Below, piece by piece: positions 20,647 through 34,054 of a stretch of DNA of 60,000 nt; position 1 is the first letter of the stretch; every line of letters starts with the position of its first letter. The notes under the pieces were generated by a model. That model was not told where the DNA came from, made no database searches, and saw only the letters and a program-made list of their open reading frames with translations. A program made the translations under genes and the position numbers. Source of the DNA: Takakia lepidozioides (lineage: Eukaryota > Streptophyta > Takakiopsida > Takakiales > Takakiaceae). The stretch is from the NCBI GenBank assembly GCA_030704615.1, contig CM060733.1, forward strand, positions 13,332,001 to 13,392,000, written 5' to 3'.

Positions 20647-23600
20647 TGGGCATAACAATGATGAGGTTGATTAGTGATCCAAGGTCTAGCTAGCGGGAGT
20701 TCAATGCCATGGATACCCAATTGAAGCCATGGATTGCAGGAAAGTGACTAACGATGGGGCTATTTTTTGCACCCGGCCTCTTGATCTATTGACTTCGGAT
20801 ACTAGGACTTGTGCGATTGAAGACCAAGCAATGATCTTATTGGGGTGGATACTTGTCAACTATCCGGTGTTAGATGGACCTAATCACCAGCTAGGGGGGC
20901 GATTGTGGCATAACTTTCTAGGATTGTGTGCTTAGAATGTGTGGTGGACAACGATGTATGTTGTGGTACGATGCTTAGGTGCACGACACAACCCTTATCT
21001 CTCAAAAACATCCTCCATCTAGTCTGGAAACGCTAAAGAGAGAGAGAGAGAGAGAGCTCGGCTTGTCCAAACCAAAAAGGACATTGACAATACGGGGGTT
21101 GATAGAATGAGAGCACATCGGTGAGCACAAATGGCATGAGCACAAACCCATGGTCATGGGGGTTTTATGTTTTTAAGTCGCGGTCATAGGAGCTATATGT
21201 TTTCAAAACGGAACAAAACCCCAAAACCCTAATGCGAAATAGACACCCATAATGTATATCTCCAAGCTCCAAGTTCCGTATATCTACAGCTTTGGTATTT
21301 TACAAAAGAATAACACGTTAGAGAAAAACAAAGTCACAATAACCAACACCATCCAAAACACACAAATACCAAACAATAGTTGAACAATTTAATACAATGA
21401 GGCAAACAACGGGTTTCGTTAACGAAATAAATCAAGGTATCGGGTTTTGCCAGCGAAATACCGGATTTCACAGGCGAAATCTCCAGGTATTGTTGCGTAG
21501 GTCATTATCCTATGGTTTTGTGGGCAAAACAATATGTATTGTGTTTGGTGATAGGGTGACTAACCCATCTACGTGTGGCTTGTGCTCATGTGAGCACAAG
21601 TATGTTCACGTGCGCACAATTTGGTCCCCGTGAGCACAAATTTCCAATTTTAGTTTGGCCGTAACATCTTTTCGAGAATATACATGAATTTTCGGGCATT
21701 TTGTCTTTTGCTCAAGTGAGCACAGCAGTGTGAGCACTACCCAACCTCGACAATATAGCCTTTCTAAGTAAGGCACCATCACAGGTCTGCAAGTAGCAGA
21801 GACCATAGTAAGAACTTCAAAATATCTTACATAATTCCTCCAGATTTCTCAATGTCTTTTCAACACAAAACACAGTGTGACACAAAGACATACCAAGTCA
21901 TCCTCAGGACATAAAAAAAAGAAGAGGTCAGGTGGGGTGGTGGGGACCTGGAGAAACAATTCCCCTTTTATCAAATCTACCCTTTCATGTAAGATCCCTC
22001 GGCCGAAGGGATCTTACGCCATAAGGTCCCGTTGGAACTTACACCCTGTCATCTTTTCTTTTCTACATTCATCTTTTTTATTTTAGTTCTAGGGATCTGA
22101 GCCATCCACCACAGGAAAGAACGAAAGAACCCTCTTGTCTTTACGTTGGAAAGTCGGCCCCTCGGGGGCCCACAGGGCCGGGTTTGACTGCCTCGGGTTA
22201 CGCCCTCAGAATACTCTCCTCACACTGCGGGAGGGGGGACTTACCCTACACTTCATTCGATTCGTCTGCAGCGAGATGAGTAGCTGCTTCCGGTATTTCT
22301 CTGTTTTGTTTATCTTGGGGTGTTTCTATTCTGACTGCCTCCCCTCCATTTAACAGTCTACAGTCCACCTACTTCATCAATCCTAGCTTGTATTTGAATA
22401 CATGTGCAATGTAGTGCAAGCCAACAAATGGTCACCCATGCGTTTTCTCATATGATAAGGTTATCATGAAGTGACCCCATGACGGTTGCTTCCAGGAGAC
22501 GAACAAACAGTTCAGTGCAAATTCATGTCTCTGATGTAGCCCAGTATATATGTGCGTCCTTACACTGGCATCAAAAGCTGATGAATGGCTTTGCACATGC
22601 AACTCGATTGATTCTAATTGTTCCTGGCAGATCAAATGCTTGTTTCTTCCACTAATTCCTCAAGTTGAATGTTTTGGCAGCCACACATGAGAGGCATGAG
22701 GAGCTTTATGGGGGTTTAGATGCCTACTGCAGGCAAGACAACTTCCAGGCCCTTATTGACTGGAAGATAGTTGAGGTGGTATACACCACCCGGACAGCAT
22801 GTATCCAGTCAATGATGCTGCCAACGTGGTTTCGAATCATAAGGCCCGGGTGTTCTGCCAACATCATCTTGGTGAAGATCCCAGATCGGCGTCCAATTGC
22901 GCTGTTTGCAAACCAGGAAGAATAAATTAGTTGCTCTTTGTCATGGGTTTGAGGCATGGAGGGCATTAGTAATGCCAGAGAGAAGACTCAGGTGCTTGTA
23001 CACCATTACGAATACCCAATGGATCTGGACACCGGTTTTTTGAAACACTGATGGTATCTCTTGAACTTCTTTTCATTTCAGGTCTCCCCTACTTTTTTTG
23101 GTAATCACCATGCTCCCTCCCTACGTCTTTGACAGAATTGTAATCACATCTACCCCATTTAAGGTTAAACGCTAGATTTTTTCACTGCAAGAGCATGCAT
23201 GCCTGTCATGCAGCCCAAGGTACTTGGGAGGGATGGGAGCATCGAAGAACTATACAAAGTTCTTACTCTAAGGGTAGGGGCTGAGGTAGACATACCAGTA
23301 AGGCGCTCTTTGTCCTTATATTTCTCAAGGTTAAGCTCCACTTCTGCCAGTGGGACTGCATCCGGGATAATTGAAACCTGCTCTATGCAACCCAGAAGAG
23401 CAAATTGAACAAAGTTCCATGCTTAGAACTCTCAGAGACAACAAACTATGGGTTGGACCAAAACAAGACCTCCGCCTTGACCCCACAAATAAAACAAAAA
23501 AAGTAACAACCATAATCTGAAGTATAAGTGAGGGACCAATAGCATGACAAGCACAAGATGAACCCGCACCAACAGCCCTTCCTTATCTCCTGCCCATCAG

Positions 23601-24424
23601 TCCCCCACCCGAAGGTGAGAGAAAGGTCCGAGTGACTGTGCAACAAGCATGTCATGTCCAGGTGCATTATGAAATCCACCGCTATCTCCTCTATTTGAAT
23701 GCCTTACATTCTTGGTCCCAGATCATATGCCGAGGGTGAAACTATAGTTCGGTTTCAATCATTTGTACCAAAAACACTGCCTTCTAAACCACAACTTACC
23801 ATTTGCCTTGCAGTTTTAGACCTCTTCATTGCTCCCCTCCATTCCCTTCACGTCCCTACCCTTATGACAGTGAATCACATTGAGAAATGAAGTGATTGGG
23901 TATCTCGGAATAGACAATAGAATCTACAGTGAAAGACGTCTAAATGTTCTTCACTTTCGATTTCCCTGTTGTTTCCAGCGCAAGCGGTCCTCGGGTTGCA
24001 GGAAGTCCCACCGATCAGTTTCTAACCGCAGACTGTGGGAGCCCACCCTAAGCCTTCCCAATGCCTAAAGTGAAAGAGCCTGGCATTTGCCTACTGGACT
24101 CCGTAAGTTCTTGTAATGATGGGCAAACAGTTCAGTTGTGCTAATGGTGCCAGCCCAAACCTCAACAGGGTCTGACTGTCGAAAATAGAGTTTGTCCATT
24201 TCGTATATGTAAAAGCCTATTGAAGCGTGTGTAATGAACAACTCTCGTGTGAATGATCAGGAACTACCGACTTAAGACTCTAGTAAACAACTATTACTCA
24301 AAGATCTTTACACCCTGTGAGGAGAACCCACCTTTCGTTCAGCCTCCGATCTGCAGTCGACAAAAACAACCAAACTCTTCAATGGGTCGCTTTTCTGCGT
24401 CAGTTCTTCCAGCAATTCCTCACT
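20647..24424. other. Non-coding with simple repeats, no recognised gene
   Basis: The stretch contains an AG microsatellite (about 21,035-21,055), about seven copies of GTGAGCACA-like words between 21,118 and 21,745, and a GC-rich patch at about 22,140-22,250. Short open frames at 22,665-22,925 and 23,199-23,408 lack motifs. No tRNA or rRNA is seen. Confidence 0.5.
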
Positions 24425-24429
24425 ACTTA

Positions 24430-25153
24430 TGTCGCGGCCCTTTGCCTTGAGGGCAGGGGGTCGGGACACATGAGGGGCTGCCCCTGTGGTGGGGGCAGCG
24501 GCAGCGATAGGTATGGGGGGCTGAAGCACCCTTGAGTGCCCAAGGCACTCAAGGAGGCGGAGGCGCTCACTAGGTGGAGCCCCGCACACCGGGTTGCGGT
24601 GGGGGTGGCTCCACAAGGGGTGGTGGTAGCTTAGCGGGACTTAGTGGGGTGGCATAGGACTCACCATGGGGGCGGAGACCTCGGTGGGAGTCGTGGGGAG
24701 TCTTGGGACTCATCACGGTCCATAGGGGCCGTGGTGAGTGGGCCAAGACTCACCGCGACTCATCACCGGGAGTCGAGGGTTTTCGTGGTGGTTCGCCATA
24801 AAATGGCATGGCTGGTTGTGAAACCCCCGCGGACAGCTACAGAAGTATATATAGGGAGTAGTAACCCCGAGAACGGTGCAAGCCCGTTGGTGACCAAAAA
24901 CTAGTGAGTAAGCGAGCGAGCCGGAAAGCGACCAAAGAGTGGGGAGCTGTTCCGGACTGCCAACTACCAAATGGAATTCCCGTTGGTTCCAAACAGGTGG
25001 AGGGTTCTTTGGGAGAACAAAGGGGGACCGTTATGCCCCGGTGAGCAGCCGAAGCTCCAAGTTGGCCCGGCGGCCAGGTTGGGAGTCAGGCGCGCGCATC
25101 AAAGCGAGTAACTATGACTTGAGGGGGAGCTTACCGAAGTGAGGTGCGCGACA
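24430..25153. repeat. Chromovirus 5' LTR
   Basis: The LTR starts TGTCGCGGCC and ends GCGACA, a perfect TGTCG...CGACA terminal inverted repeat. Five bases before it (ACTTA, 24,425-24,429) recur directly after the 3' LTR (42,418-42,422), giving a 5-bp target-site duplication. From about 24,448 on it is nearly identical to 41,709-42,417. A TATA-like 'tatatata' lies near 24,846, and the primer-binding site follows at once. Confidence 0.9.
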
Positions 25154-25155
25154 CT

Positions 25156-25167
25156 TGGTATCAGAGC
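25156..25167 (+). promoter_or_regulatory. Primer-binding site for initiator tRNA-Met
   Basis: TGGTATCAGAGC, two bases after the 5' LTR, is the standard primer-binding site of plant LTR retrotransposons primed by tRNA-iMet. Confidence 0.93.
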
Positions 25168-25208
25168 TTAGAGTTCAGTACGCGATCGTCCTTGGGATTG
25201 GCCTCATC

Positions 25209-26290
25209 ATGGGGTCGGGCAAGCCGAAGCGAAAGCGGAACGGCCCAAAAGATGATGATCCCGGTGAGCCCGATGGGGGACGTGTCACCGAGGCGGCCGT
25301 TTGAGGAAGCGATGTATGTTTCCGAAAACGAGGCCGCTCAAGAGCGGGAGGAATCCGAGGAATCGGAGCCCGAGGAATCCTTGAGAGCTCCGACAAACCA
25401 AGAGATGCATCCCATGTCGGCAGCCTTTTGGGAAGGGTTGTTGGCTCAGTTTGGCGGGACGTTGAAAGACGTGTTGAAGGCGGCTAATGCCACTTCCACT
25501 AAGGCAAAGTTTAAGGTGAAGCCTAAGAAACCCGGCACCTTCGAGGGCGTCCGAAATCGGAAGGCACTCAACACCTGGCTGCTGGAGCTAGAGCAGTACT
25601 TCCGGGCGGCCAAGTTGAGTGACGAGGATCGGGTGGAAGTGGCTCCCACCTATTTGAGGGGCTATGCTCAACAATGGTGGCAGAAACGCCTTCACGACCG
25701 AGGTCCAAGCCCGGAAACCTTGAACTGGAGTGGGTTCAAGGAATTGATGAAGAGACAGTTTGTGCCCCTCAACGCGTCCTGGTTTGCCCGGGACAAGATG
25801 AGGAATTTGAAGCAAACAGATGACATTCGGGGGTATGTCCAGGCTTTCAATGTGCTGTTGCTCGAAGTCGCGGACATGGCAGAACCAGAAATGGTCTTCA
25901 ACTTTGTGGTGGGACTGGCCCCATGGGCCAGGCGGAAGTTGGAGGAGAAGCCACCCAAGACTTTGAACGAGGCAATTGAGAGGGCTGAATGTTTCTCGGA
26001 TGTCCCTAGGGGTGAGAGACAAGGCCGTACGGAGCTGAACCACAAGAAGACCCGGCGGGAAGGTGACTCCTTTCGACCGGAAAAGAGTGGGATAGGCCAC
26101 GCGGCGACAATGGCACGTGGAAATCGAAGGGAGGGCCTTCACACGTCAAGGCGGCACCCGGTGCTTCGAAGGAAAAGCGGGTGGAGCGGCTTATGGCGGA
26201 CAGAAGGCGACCTTTGATGGAGTGTGTTTTCAATTGCAGGGAGCCCGGGCACATGGCCAAGAAGTGCACGAAGCCCCGACAATTGAACAT
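25209..26290 (+). pseudogene. Chromovirus gag
   Basis: The first ATG (25,209, MGSGKPKRKRNGPKDDD) opens a basic/acidic start that joins the main frame after a single-base frame change near 25,300. The main frame contains the capsid core typical of Ty3/gypsy gag: FEGVRNRKALNTWLLELEQY, LRGYAQQWWQKRL, FKELMKRQFVPLN and VNFVVGLAPWARRKLEE-like text. A zinc-knuckle-like CVFNCREPGHMAKKC follows near 26,220-26,265 in another frame; its first spacing is three rather than two residues. Two or more frame changes make it non-functional as it stands. Confidence 0.88.
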
Positions 26291-26458
26291 GACTCTGGCG
26301 ACCACGGAGCTGTCGGAAGATACCATCAGTCGCTTGGTGGAAGCGGTGGTCACCAGGACTTGCAAGGTAGGCAAATTTTCTTGTGAGTTGTATCAGGAAA
26401 CTGGCGCCTTACGAAAAGGGAGTCAGTTATTGTTCGTGGATGGATAATATCCGGAACT

Positions 26459-29096
26459 AATGTGTCGTTGTTGGTGGACACAGGAGCGTCGCACTCTTTC
26501 ATGACACCGGCAACGGCACAAAAGCTGGGACTCCCGACAAGTGACGTGGGGGCCTCTATTGAGGTGCGTTCTGCCAAAGGAGAACCGCAATTGGCGACAA
26601 GGTTGGCGTTTGATGTTCCTCTTCAACTGGGGAGTTGGGAGGGACGTGAGAACTTCACCATCTGCGAGATCGATGGAGTGGATCTCATTTTGGGGATGAC
26701 CTTTTTGAGCAAATCCGGAGCGGTCATAGATGGCCGCAAGAGAGTAGTCACGCTGCCATGTGGGAATGGTGGCGAGGTCTTACGAGTGTCGGAAACGCCC
26801 AAATCCGTGGGAGGGCGAATAAACCTTCTGTCAGCAAGGGAGTGGGCCGTGGAGGAGGCACACGAGCCCCAATTTTTGCTTTACATTAGAGAAGTGAAGG
26901 AGAAGGCGATGGGGAGCCGAGCCGAGATTGGATCAAGGGGATTTTGGAGAAATACCAGGATGTGATGCCAGAGGATTTACCAAGCGCCTTGCCACCGCGA
27001 AGAGGAGTTGACCACAAGATTGAGGTGATACCGGGATCGGAACCGCCTAATGCCAAGGCGCCCTACCGGTTGAGCCACAGGAGTGGTCGAGCTGAAGACT
27101 CAGCTCAAGGATCTAATGTCAAAGGGTACATTCCGGCCGAGTAAGTCACCTTACGGAGCCCCGGTGCTATTGCAGACAAGAAGGATGGGACGCTGCGGGA
27201 TGTGTGTCGATTACAGGGCTCTGAATAAGGTGACTATAAAAAACGGTACCCTTGCCAAGGATCGACGACCTCTTCGATCGGTTGGCAGGAGCAAAGTATT
27301 TCAGCCGGATCGACTTGCGCTCCGGCTATCATCAAATTCGGGTGGCGGAAGGAGATGAGGAGAAGACCGCGTGCAGGACAAGGTATGGTTCATATGAGTT
27401 CTTGGTGATGCCTTGGGCTCACAAGCACCAGCGACATTTTAGCACGCTGATGAACAACCTTTTCCAGGAGTGGTGGATGACTTTGTGATCGTGTACATCG
27501 ACGACATCTTGGTGTACTCGAAAACAAAGGAGGAGCACCTGGAGCACCTCAAAAGGGTGTTTCAAAATTGCGAGAAGGGAAGCTGTATGCCAAAGCTTCA
27601 AAGTGCGAATTCGGGGTCACAAAAGTGGAGTTCTTGGGGCATGTGATTACAAGGATGGATCAAAATGGATGACAAAAGGTGAGGGCGATCTTGGACTGGG
27701 AGCCTCCGACTTCGGTCCCGGGAGTGCGATCCTTCCTAGGACTCGCCTCCTATTACCGGAAAGTATGTGAGAAATTTGCCAAGATCGCGGGGCCGCTGTC
27801 GGACCTTTGTGTAAATCCAAAGTATGGGTATGGAAACACTTTGTGGCCAAGCTTTTGCTGAATTGAAGCAGCGGATGGCGGAAGCTCCAGTCTTGAAATC
27901 CCGGAGTTTGACGTCCATTTGAGATTCATACAGATGCGTCGGACTTCGCGATTGGGGGTGTTTACATGCAAGATGGATCCATGGCTTACGAAAGTAAGAA
28001 ACTGAATGAAGTGGAGCGACGGTGGCCAACGCACGAAAAAGAGATGAAGGCGGTGGTGCATTGCCTTGAGCTTTGGCGCCACTATGTTGGTTCCAACCCA
28101 GTGAAGGTATTCACGGACAATGTCACGGTGAAGTATTTTGCCACGCAGCCTAAGTTGTCCCAAAACAACTTAGGTGGCAAGATACTTTGGCGTGTTGACG
28201 TGGATATCCAGTACAAACCGGGACGAGACAATGTGGTGGCCGATGCTTTAAGTAGAAAGCAGCAGCTCTTGTTGGTGTACAAGGGAGACGGCGCTCCAAA
28301 GGAAGATCCGGAAGGCTTGCCGGAAGGATGAGATGGCGAAGTCCGTGATGCAGGACTTGAGGATGGGGGTTAAAATCGCAGTTTCCACTTGCAAAATGAC
28401 TGCTCCGGTAATAAGCAAAAGCGTCTCTATGTGCCGAAGGGAGGGATCAGAGATAGTCTCTTGAGAGAATGCCATGATGCCCGCTTGCGGGCCACGGCGG
28501 AGCCAAGCGCACTGCGGCACTCTGAAGAAAGAGTATTTCTGGCCCCAAAATTGAGGGAGGAGGTAGAGGCGTATGTCAAGACATGCACCACATGCCAACA
28601 AAACCGGAGCGAGTACAAAAAGCAAGCGGGGCTGTTACAACCCTTGCCGATTCCAGAGGGGACTTGGGAAAGCGTCTCGATGGATTTCATGACTGCTATG
28701 CTGCTGTCAAAAGGATTCGATGCAATCATGGTGGTGGTGGATAGGTTCAGTAAAATGGGCCATTTCATCCCCACCAAGGAGACGGCAACGGCGCAGGAGA
28801 CAGGGCGACTTTACTTCGCCACGTCTTCAAGCATCATGGAGTCCCGAAGGATATTGTCTCGGACCGCGATCCAAAGTTTACGAGTAATTTGGAGGGCACT
28901 TTGGAAGAAGATGGGGACGGCTGAAGATGAGCACCGCCTTCCGACCTTTGAATTCCGTAGTGACGGAATTACGTAATGGAACACACGCGCAGAGTTCTGG
29001 AACACTCCGCAACGGAGTTTCCCCTTTCGTTTGGTCTATGGAAAAGCACCTCTGGTGCCGACAATTTGGGGGAAAGCGCTGTGCCAACGACGCAAT
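26459..29096 (+). pseudogene. Chromovirus pol (protease, RT, RNase H, integrase), interrupted
   Basis: Domains in order are as follows. Protease: LLVDTGASHSF with intact D-T-G-A, and [48 protein letters not shown] and YIDDILVYS (YIDD near 27,494). RNase H: HTDASDFAIGGVY, RRWPTHEKEMKAVVHCLE and YKPGRDNVVADALSRK. Integrase: CTTCQQNRSEYKKQAGLLQP, SMDFMTAML and VVVDRFSKMGHFIPT, then FRLVYGKAPLVP. At least six frame changes or stops separate these blocks. The frame breaks off at 29,096, where the Mutator-like element begins; the integrase tail and chromodomain resume at 40,356. Confidence 0.92.
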
Positions 29097-29867
29097 GGCG
29101 TGAGCGTTGCACGTGAGCGCGCGAGCGTACGCTCAGTGACGTGGCGTGAGCCTGCACACATGCTGACGTGGCGTGAGCGTCATGTCAGCATGCTGATGTG
29201 GCGGTAAATGATGACGTGGCACTGTCCGTCAACTGCCACGTCAGCATTAACATGCGCCGCCTATAACCGTGGATGGTCCTATGACCGTGGAATTAATGCA
29301 GGGAATCTTGCCTAAAAGAATCAAGACGAGCGTTGAGGCCTACAATTGCAGCATCCAACATTGTGCAATTACAAATGTTGTTTCACTTTTACAATTACGA
29401 AGACGAAAATATCCTCACAAAGTGTGCGCCATAAAGGCTGCCACGAGAAGACTTCCTCCTCCTCAAATAACAATGAGAGTTATGATCATCTTCAAAAGAT
29501 GATTGTAGTGCATAGCGACAGCAAGACATGTAGACTTCGAACGGTGCAATGACAAATGTGCACTACCTAAAAGTTGTCACTCAGACCTCACTCCGTATAG
29601 TTGGAGGCCATATCATTGCACAGCCGACGAATTGATGTGAATTACACATTTCAAATCATGGTCATCCACATACCACATTACATAGTTCATGCTACCCATG
29701 TGTTGTATCCCGCTGCAAAAGAGTATCGACCTCGTTGAAACTCATAGTGGCCTGGTGAATGAAGTTGTCACGTTTGGGATCGCAAACCATCCTCCTCAAA
29801 AATATGAAATACAAATGTTTGCAGGGTATGAATTTACCTCTCTTGCCCAAACTGGTTGATAGCATAT

Positions 29868-32800
29868 TCACAAAATCAGGACATGTGCAATTGGGGAAAT
29901 TGGAAACCGTGATGTCGTAGGTCCTGTCATGAACAGCAGATGTGGAAGTGATGATTGTGAATACCCGACCATATCCTGGATCGGGTACTTCCGTGGTGCT
30001 TCGACACGAGCTTGGAGCATTCTTGCGGACTCCACTTTGCCAAAGTGTTCAGCGGTTGGAGGGAAACGCCGAACGAGCTTTCCATCTCGTTTGGTTGGCC
30101 ACAAGTCAGGATTTGCCGGGGGGACCCGGGAGGACGCAGGAGTAGTAGCACATGCATGGAGTTGGGGTTGTCTCGCAAGGGAAAAACCTGCCTCCTCCAG
30201 CATTTCAATCTCCTGAAAGCTGAGATGTGTTCCCACCTTCACGGGCCAAACGGTTGGAGGAGATGGCTTCATCACTACGGAAGGACGCACAGTTCCATGC
30301 ACACATCTGGCACAATCATCTGCGCAGAACCAGAACTTGTGGTTCTTGGCTTCTGGTTGACCGTATGGACGCATCAAGCCCGTGAAAGTCGGAGCAGGAG
30401 TTCGGGCACCACCTCTGGATATAGATGAAGTGCACTTCTCGAAATTAGTTGCCCTGATCGCTGTACATTTCACACGAGACCCGACACTTGTGCGTTCTAT
30501 GTGCCAAACGTGGTCGGGGCATGCGGACTCAAGCACATCAAGGGGGTTGTTTCTCTCCTGCACCATTTCAGTGGCACGGTTTGATGCTGGAGCTTGCCGT
30601 CGTGTTGGAGGTTCCTCCACAATGGAGGTTCCGGACACGGAGCTGTCATGCAGGGGAACACGAGGCTTCGAGAAGTTATCACGGTCTGCCCTGTGGGAAT
30701 CTGAATCCGAACCAGGTGGAGTGTTCAATTTCCTCTTACAGGAGCCGAATCTCTCCTCCCCTTCAAGATGTGGAACTCTAGAAACAAGTGGCGTTCCCTG
30801 GGCATACATGCTCACCGCCCGTGCTATCTTGATTGGATCCCCAGATCTGTTTGCAGCACGCAACATCAACTCCATTTGTCCGGACCCTTGCCACCAACCC
30901 CACCTCGTAAGAAATCACGGTATCGGGTTTGTTGTTGCAAGGCACGTATCAAATCATCTGTTGTTGCCACATACAAATCCCGACCTCGTTTCCCAGACTG
31001 CTGCAACCATGCATTGTGCACAGTTTCTGCCAAATTGCAAGATGGCATGTCTGCCATTTCCTCAATGGACATGTTCTGCAAAGAGGATAACCACACTTCA
31101 GAATAGTGCACAGGAAACAACATAAAGAAAGCAATGAGTCAAAAATATGGAAAGCAAATGTATGAATAAAGCATGAAATAGAAGCCTCGTACCATTGTCA
31201 TGGCTGCTCCCCACTGTCTATACCGGAAGTGCCAAAACGCCAGCCAATCTTCCAATGCTCTCATACTCTCAAGTGATGCAGCTCCAGAAGAGAACCACCA
31301 GGCACGAATTGTCTGGAACAAAGTGTCCGCCTCCTTCATTGTTCTAGCATCTTTGTACTCTTTGCACAATTTACGGTGCTGAGTCTGCATCTCTGGTTTG
31401 ATGTCCGACTTTGTATGTTTTTCCAGAGATTGTGTCCAATGGAATAGACATGTACGCTCTCTTCCTGGCATAGGCTTTTGGGTCGCCCGATCCGAAGACA
31501 ATACGAATAGCATTGAAATTTGCTTGAGCACTATCCGCCATGAAACCTGCGAAATTTGGAGATGGCAGCCCATGGCAGCCCATGACAGTATCAGGGAATT
31601 CCACATGAGCTTCTGGGATTCCGTATCCTCGGATTGCATGTCACAAACTGCAATTGTCATAACTCGTTGGTACACTGGATCGTAGACATGACAAGCCATT
31701 GTCGTCCAATCCTTCACTCGTTTCACATGATCAAACATAAGAAAACAGTTCTGCAAGTCCCCAGTCTTCTGCATCCGCTTCACGAGGCTAACCCCACTGC
31801 CCTCCCCAACAGTCGACATTTTGAAAAGAAAAACTTTGATGGCACCTTGACCTGGGAATACATTGTCCTGGATGTAATCGTACTTGCTCAGTCGTTTCAA
31901 TTCCAAAATATTGTCTATGTAGCCTCTGATCCCAGAGCCCATTCTCAATGCATTGATCTGATGCCGAATGTTAGGTGAACTTAAAGTGGAGAAATGATCC
32001 ATGACCAGGTCCAATGCTGCACCGTCAAGTTTAGTCCCCACAGAATCTCCTTCACTCAAAATATGGCTTTCCAAGAAGGACTTGCTTGCGCCAAGAGCAA
32101 TTGCAGATGTTGTTGCGGATGGGTTTCTCCCGAACTCCTGTTTGATCAACCTCGATACTGTCTCAACACTCTCCCTGTAATCCCCCTTCGAGACAGGATG
32201 GTTATGGAATCCAAAATGCACACAAGCTCTCGTCATTGTATTCAAACGGTGGACAACATAGTACATTCTTGCTCGCAGAGCGCCAAGCAGGATGGCACAA
32301 GTTTGCAGAATTTGCAGACGAAAGTGTTTGCCGGTGGAGGGGCAGTCCCAGGCTGAAATGGATTCTCCGCCAGACCCTCCCATTCGCTTTGATTATGAAC
32401 TCCAGACTGAAGAAAGTGTCTGCAATTCAAATTATCACACCTAAGGTGTCCATTGCAAACTGTCCTCCTGAAAACAAGCTTGTCATCATTCTGAATATTG
32501 GATTTTTGTTCTGCACCACGGGTGCCCGTCGTGTTTCTTGTCCATTCCATGCATCATGATTGTTACACCTCCAACTCGCGGAGGAGGAGGCAGCTCGAAT
32601 AGGATATCGCCATCAAAAGTCTCCGGCAAGAACTTCACAGGCACCTGCTTCAAAGATTCCCAATCAATTCCCCGCAACTCACTTTTGAATCCAGCCATTC
32701 CTCCCATCGCCCGCAATTTTGGAATGACACTACAAATCTCTTCTTCATCAGCTTCTGCAACCACAGTAGGAAGGACTGGATTTGGAATTTCACTTATGTC

Positions 32801-33199
32801 ATCATCGGAAGAATCCGAAAGCTCAACGATTGGAGTGGAGGAAGTCTGTTCTTTTTTCACCACCACCTCCCTCTTGTCTTCAACGACCGAAGCAGCAGTC
32901 CCGGGCGTCACATATGACCCAAGGGACTTTCGCCGAGGCTCTCCAAGTACTCTGTATCGACCAGGACGCACTCTCCACTGGCTGATATGAGCCGTCTCAT
33001 CACGGTTTTGGAAAGAATATTTCACCAACTTCCCTTTCAGATCGTAAACCTCTTTCTCCAAAAAGATGGAGCCATTCTGCAGCTGAAAACGGGTAGCCAA
33101 GACATGTTCCAGAACAATTGCAAATCCATTGTCAAGGACTTCCTGGGAGAACGGCACTGGTTTGTCGTCTGAGAAGAACTCCGCTTCAGAGGAAGCCAT
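29868..33199 (-). pseudogene. Mutator-like transposase, broken
   Basis: The protein begins MASSEAEFFSDDKPVPFS at 33,199. An acidic linker (ELSDSSDDDISEIP) is followed by a zinc-binding region, HLRCDNLNC and CKFCKLVPSCLALC, leading into ACVHFGFHNHPVSKGDYRE. This resembles the GCM/FLYWCH-like module of MULE transposases. The catalytic core shows LMFDHVKRV (first Asp, codon at 31,730-31,732), GFMADSAQANFNAIRIVF (second Asp, codon at 31,533-31,535) and RTCLFHWTQSLEKH (the MULE C-x-x-H block). AWWFSSGAA and WLAFWHFRYRQW follow. A canonical intron lies at 31,076-31,192. At least four frame changes (near 32,530, 32,290, 31,580 and 31,480) and another near 30,880 break it. The C-terminal part to 29,868 is hydrophilic and unrecognised. 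Confidence 0.78.
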
Positions 33200-34054
33200 C
33201 TTCCTTCCTCGAGTATGTTTGTACCTTGCTATCGCAGATCTAGTGTAAATCGGTTTACTGCTGTCTCCAGAACACAGTTGAAGAATGAGCAGAGCATATG
33301 GCGGAGGAAGCTCAGATAACGACTGTGCATATTCTGTTATTCATTCCAGATATGCAGCCGTCCATTTTAATTACTTTTCTTGTGGGCCCAGTGGTCAGAG
33401 AATCCATAGGGGCAGTGTCGGCAACTGTTAAACCGTTAATCAGAAACCTCATCAATAAACCCAATAACAAAGCCGACTTCCTGGAAGCATGCCACAGGAT
33501 CCGAGAATGGGATTGCAGATTAAGTAAATGTATCTATATACTACTACCAATGATCATGCGCACCTGGAAAGTTCCAAATGTGCAACGAATGTGGGGTTTG
33601 GATAACAAGGATGACCGTGTATGATATTCCAAAATTTGTCATCAAACTCTCGTTCATTTATATTTATTTGTTTAAGACTGCGCATCAATTTCTGGGATTC
33701 GCTGTTCTTTTAAATATTGAACCAGTTATAATTAAAGAACACGCCGTTTTTTTGGGCGGCACACGTCAGACATCCATAACTGAATACGAACAGCTGTACA
33801 CCAATTGCTGGCATGTGCACTAATAACGAAACGACTATGTGTAACGGTCACGCGGGAGGGAATCCGATGCTTCTAGAGACACGCAAGAACACAGGCAATC
33901 CCGCAAGAAATCGGGAGTCACTGCGTTTTTTCTACTTTTCGCGCTTAGAGGGAGAGTGGTAGTCAAGCTGGAGAGGGTTCCTTCTAGAATACGAAAGAGA
34001 AGAAAGTCTCTTTATTTTACTTCCCTTAGAGAGAGACGCAGAGCAAGAGAGAAA
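33200..34054. promoter_or_regulatory. Divergent intergenic region of the Mutator-like element
   Basis: This spacer separates the start codons of the transposase (-) and the methyltransferase-like gene (+), so it should hold both promoters. It is AT-rich near 33,640-33,730. I see no intronic-type palindrome here. No individual promoter element can be assigned with confidence. Confidence 0.45.

Noticed and set aside
22135-22353. GC-rich segment as an organelle DNA insertion or small RNA gene
   Set aside because: I could not match it to any plastid, mitochondrial or snRNA sequence by eye.
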